Assembly (NCBI RefSeq): GCF_005860765.1
Contig: NZ_VCEI01000011.1
Coordinates: forward strand, 1,465,819-1,529,818
From: Dyadobacter sediminis
GTDB taxonomy: Bacteria > Bacteroidota > Bacteroidia > Cytophagales > Spirosomataceae
DNA: 64,000 bases
Direction: 5' to 3'
A model generated the notes under the pieces. The model was not told where the DNA came from. It made no database searches and saw nothing but the letters and a program-made list of their open reading frames with translations. Shown here in pieces: positions 61,479 to 64,000 of the stretch. The position numbers were made by a program, and so were the translations under genes. Position 1 is the first letter of the stretch. The number at the start of each line of letters is the position of its first letter.

Positions 61479-63053
61479 TTAATGCATGGCGGAAGCATCT
61501 ACTTTAGCTTTGCCGCTTCGTGTCCACAACACAAACGGCACACAAATCAGGAACATAACACCCAGATACAGAAACACATCCATATAGGACAATACCTGAG
61601 CCTGTTTTGCAACCGTATAATCTAGTATTTTATAGCCGCTCTGAAGCGCTGCATCCGAAGTCATCCCTTTTGCCATGAACGAATGCTGCAAGCCTTCCAC
61701 ACGCTGCTGAACAACGGGATTGTTCACATCCAGCTTGCTGACAAGATCATTGCGGTGCAGCATATTCTGACGTGCGATGAACGTTGTGATCACCGCCACA
61801 CCGAATGAACCGCCGAGCTGGCGCATCATTCCGGTAAATGCAGCACCTTCTCCGATTTCACGTCCTTTCAATGTTGAAAGCGACAATGTTGTAATCGGAA
61901 CAAACAACAATCCCAAACCAATTCCCCTGATAATAAGCATATTGAAGAAGGCATCTTTGCCCGTATCGGGCGTGAGCACCAGATATCCCCAGTAGCTGTA
62001 AATGAAGAAGAAAATCATTCCGATGGCAACCAGATACTGCTGCTTGACGCCTCTCTGTAACAATTGTCCTACAATCGGCATCATCATCGCAGTTACAATA
62101 GCCGCCGGCACCATCAGCATCCCGGATTGTGTAGCCGTCCAGCCAAGCGTAGCCTGTGTATACAACGGAATGATGAAAGTGGAGCCGTATAACCCGAAAC
62201 CCAGGATAAATGACAACACCGTTCCCACACGCAGGTTTCCGTTGGACAAAACACGAAGGTTCACAATCGGGCTTTTGTAAGTCAGCTCTCTCCAGATGAA
62301 AAAGAAGAATCCGAAAACGGTCGTTACTGTGAGGAGTGTAATGATTTCGTCGTTAAACCAGTCTTCTTCCTGTCCTTTTTCAAGCACATATTGCAGCGAT
62401 CCGACTGCAATGGCCAGCAGGGCAATACCGATGTAATCAATTTCATTACTTGCCTTTTTCTCCGCGTACTTCGGACTTCTTACAAACTGAAGCGTAAGCA
62501 TGGCAGCAATGACACCCAGCGGAATATTAATATAAAAAATGTACGGCCAGCTGTAATTATCCACAATATAGCCTCCAAGCGGCGGTCCCAGTGTCGGACC
62601 CACGATGACGCCGAGTCCGTAAATGGCCTGCGCAATTCCTCTTTTTTCAGGCGGATAACTTTCCGTGATCAGCGTTTGGGCGGTTACAAGCAAGGCACCG
62701 CCGCCAAATCCCTGAATGAGCCTGAAAAATACCAGTTCCCAGATATTATCCGCATTTCCGCATAAAAATGAAGAAACGGTGAAAATGATAATGGATGCAG
62801 CAAAATAATTTCTACGGCCAAACTGCTGTGAAAGCCAGCTGGTCATCGGCACAATGATCACGTTACCAATGGCATAAGCCGTAATCACCCAGCTTACTTC
62901 GGACAAAGTACCGCCAAGGTTTCCGCGCATATCGTTGAGCGCCACATTGACAATCGTTGTATCCACAATTTCCAGCAATGCGCACAGCACGGCTGTTATC
63001 GTAATGATAACACGCCGGAAGCCGTACTCAACCAATGATTCCTGTAATTCCAT
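61479..63053 (-). CDS. DHA2 family MFS drug exporter (EmrB-like)
   Basis: A 524-residue protein with about 14 hydrophobic segments, the number that defines DHA2. LLEIVDTTIVNVALNDMRGNLGGTLSEVSWVITAYAIG (helix 1-2), TSWLSQQFGRRNYF (motif A), and LIQGFGGGALLVTAQTLITESYPPEKRG (motif C region) are typical of EmrB. It lies 33 bases after the HlyD/EmrA-like gene and forms with it an inner-membrane/periplasm efflux pair; an outer-membrane TolC-like gene is expected upstream, beyond the edge. Confidence 0.95.
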   Translation of the reverse strand: MELQESLVEYGFRRVIITITAVLCALLEIVDTTIVNVALNDMRGNLGGTLSEVSWVITAYAIGNVIIVPMTSWLSQQFGRRNYFAASIIIFTVSSFLCGNADNIWELVFFRLIQGFGGGALLVTAQTLITESYPPEKRGIAQAIYGLGVIVGPTLGPPLGGYIVDNYSWPYIFYINIPLGVIAAMLTLQFVRSPKYAEKKASNEIDYIGIALLAIAVGSLQYVLEKGQEEDWFNDEIITLLTVTTVFGFFFFIWRELTYKSPIVNLRVLSNGNLRVGTVLSFILGFGLYGSTFIIPLYTQATLGWTATQSGMLMVPAAIVTAMMMPIVGQLLQRGVKQQYLVAIGMIFFFIYSYWGYLVLTPDTGKDAFFNMLIIRGIGLGLLFVPITTLSLSTLKGREIGEGAAFTGMMRQLGGSFGVAVITTFIARQNMLHRNDLVSKLDVNNPVVQQRVEGLQHSFMAKGMTSDAALQSGYKILDYTVAKQAQVLSYMDVFLYLGVMFLICVPFVLWTRSGKAKVDASAMH

Positions 63054-63086
63054 TTATATTCGGTTTAGAATCAACAATTCGGATTC

Positions 63087-64000
63087 CTAGTCCAACTCAA
63101 CATCAACAAACACGTTCATACCCGGGCGTAACTGTGCAATACGTGCATCGTTCGCATTGGTAAATTCTATTCTGACCGGCAGCCTTTGTACGACTTTCAC
63201 AAAGTTTCCGCTCGCATTATCCGGAGGCAGCAATGCAAACCTTGCACCGGTCGCCGGTGAAAACGAAGCCACTTTCGCTTCAAACTCATGATCGGGATAA
63301 GCATCCACATGCACAAGTACATGCTGGCCCAGTTTCATTCTGGTTAGCTGCGTTTCCTTGAAATTGGCAACCACCCACGGTTCGGTGGTGGAGATAATGC
63401 TGAAAAGCGATTGTCCGGCCTGCAGATATTGTCCCACCTGCGCATTTACTTTTGAAACACGGCCGTCCGTCGGTGCAGTAATGACCGTATAGGAAAGGTT
63501 CAGTTCGGCATTGGCGATATCAGCCTGATGTGCCTTGATATTGGCATTGGCCACACGGCTCTGTACGGAAGTAGCCCGCGTTTGCTGTCCGGCTGCTTTT
63601 GCCTGACGTTCGGCTGCGTTTCTTTGTGCAACAAGCACTTCCAGCTGACGTTCGGCAGTTTGTTTTGCTGCGGATGCCTGTTCAAATTCCTGTTGTGTGA
63701 TGGAGTGGTCTTTAATCAGGTTTTCATACCTTGCAAAATCCTGCGTGGCGCGCCAAACATTTACTTTGGCAGCTTCAATCTGTGCTTCAACAACTGAAAT
63801 GTTTGCTTCGTATGTAATGCCGCTCGCCTGGGATGCCGTAGTGGTCGCATTGGCAAAACCCAGATTGCCCTGCGAACTGGACAATGCTGCCCGTGCCTGT
63901 TCCAGCTTGATCAGCTGATCTCTTTTATCAAGTACGATCAGCGTATCGCCTTTTTTGACCGACTGATTGTCTTTAACCCTGATCTCTGTAACGTATCCTG
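63087..64000 (-). CDS. HlyD/EmrA-family membrane fusion protein (partial, start beyond the right edge)
   Basis: The frame is open to the right edge: the apparent start at 63884 is an internal TTG (Leu), and upstream codons continue with GDTLIVLDKRDQLIKLEQARAALSS, the lipoyl-like half-motif of HlyD proteins. The visible part has the coiled-coil hairpin (about 63500-63870), the second lipoyl half (AELNLSYTVITAPTDGRVSKVNAQVGQYLQAGQSLFSIIS) and the beta-barrel domain. It bridges EmrB and the outer-membrane channel in the periplasm. The N-terminal membrane anchor lies outside the window. Confidence 0.93.
   Translation of the reverse strand, partial: GYVTEIRVKDNQSVKKGDTLIVLDKRDQLIKLEQARAALSSSQGNLGFANATTTASQASGITYEANISVVEAQIEAAKVNVWRATQDFARYENLIKDHSITQQEFEQASAAKQTAERQLEVLVAQRNAAERQAKAAGQQTRATSVQSRVANANIKAHQADIANAELNLSYTVITAPTDGRVSKVNAQVGQYLQAGQSLFSIISTTEPWVVANFKETQLTRMKLGQHVLVHVDAYPDHEFEAKVASFSPATGARFALLPPDNASGNFVKVVQRLPVRIEFTNANDARIAQLRPGMNVFVDVELD

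Noticed and set aside
63087..63884. A complete 265-residue HlyD-like gene starting at 63884
   Set aside because: The start is an internal TTG; the same frame continues with typical HlyD sequence to the window edge, so the gene is partial.
1..64000. tRNA, rRNA or insertion sequence genes
   Set aside because: No cloverleaf with a TTCGA-type arm, no rRNA sequence and no transposase or integrase reading frame was recognised.

Overview
The window looks like chromosomal DNA of a Bacteroidota bacterium, most likely order Cytophagales (a Dyadobacter- or Spirosoma-like genome; the genus is a guess). Reasons: a complete flexirubin/aryl-polyene type pigment cluster, promoter elements that fit the Bacteroidota pattern TTG-N19/20-TAnnTTTG, weak or absent Shine-Dalgarno sequences, many secreted enzymes and lipoproteins, and families typical of this phylum (DUF885 and S9 peptidases, DUF1080, DUF2231/DUF1549/DUF1553/DUF1501 proteins, an rpsF-rpsR-rplI operon with a leader hairpin). 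I see no integrase, transposase, CRISPR array, rRNA or tRNA gene. The first gene (M1 peptidase) and the last gene (HlyD/EmrA-like) are cut by the window edges.

Layout. 1-13465: secreted or periplasmic catabolic enzymes (M1 aminopeptidase, phytase-like esterase, S9 peptidase, DUF1080 protein, serine hydrolase, SDR, PQQ-type glucose/sorbosone dehydrogenase-like protein, AGE-family cellobiose-2-epimerase-like enzyme), a stress-protein-like gene and a very acidic small protein. Two unusual intergenic repeats lie here: a duplicated palindromic element (about 7695-7985) and a GTCATT-based tandem array (about 12035-12172). 13476-19493: three same-strand genes forming a Planctomycete-type module (DUF2231/cytochrome/LRR protein, DUF1501 Tat protein, DUF1549/DUF1553 cytochrome lipoprotein), with a beta-sandwich protein diverging from it. 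20385-29335: DUF885 peptidase, methyltransferase-like protein, nucleoside hydrolase, Bcr/CflA exporter, dienelactone hydrolase, Lys-rich LEA-like protein, and a membrane pyrophosphatase.

29582-49309: the pigment cluster, the most distinctive part of the window. On the minus strand are an ammonia lyase (probable tyrosine ammonia-lyase giving 4-coumarate), FabG, a ketosynthase, and after a promoter-containing gap a 13-gene run: ACP, LpxL-like acyltransferase, dehydratase, thioesterase, ketosynthase, a half-size ketosynthase-like protein, second ACP, second ketosynthase, a catalytically dead chain-length-factor-like ketosynthase, polysaccharide deacetylase, LolA-like protein, second dehydratase, and a GT2-DUF2062 fusion. 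Diverging on the plus strand are a 1283-residue MMPL exporter / PlsC acyltransferase / SAM methyltransferase fusion, a CrtI-like oxidoreductase and a flavin-dependent-halogenase-like enzyme. Together they would start from coumarate, extend it iteratively to an aryl polyene, tailor it (methylation, possible chlorination) and move it to the outer membrane. No DarA/DarB-type dialkylresorcinol genes and no coumarate-activating AMP ligase are present, so these must lie elsewhere if the product is a true flexirubin.

49430-64000: housekeeping and envelope genes: glpD, a BON-LysM protein, rpsF-rpsR-rplI with a promoter that overlaps the upstream gene's terminator and a candidate S6:S18 leader, a coiled-coil membrane protein, a YggS-type PLP protein, a GT9 glycosyltransferase, a DUF423 protein, mrdA-rodA (cell elongation), an NFACT/RqcH-like protein, and an EmrA/EmrB-type drug efflux pair.
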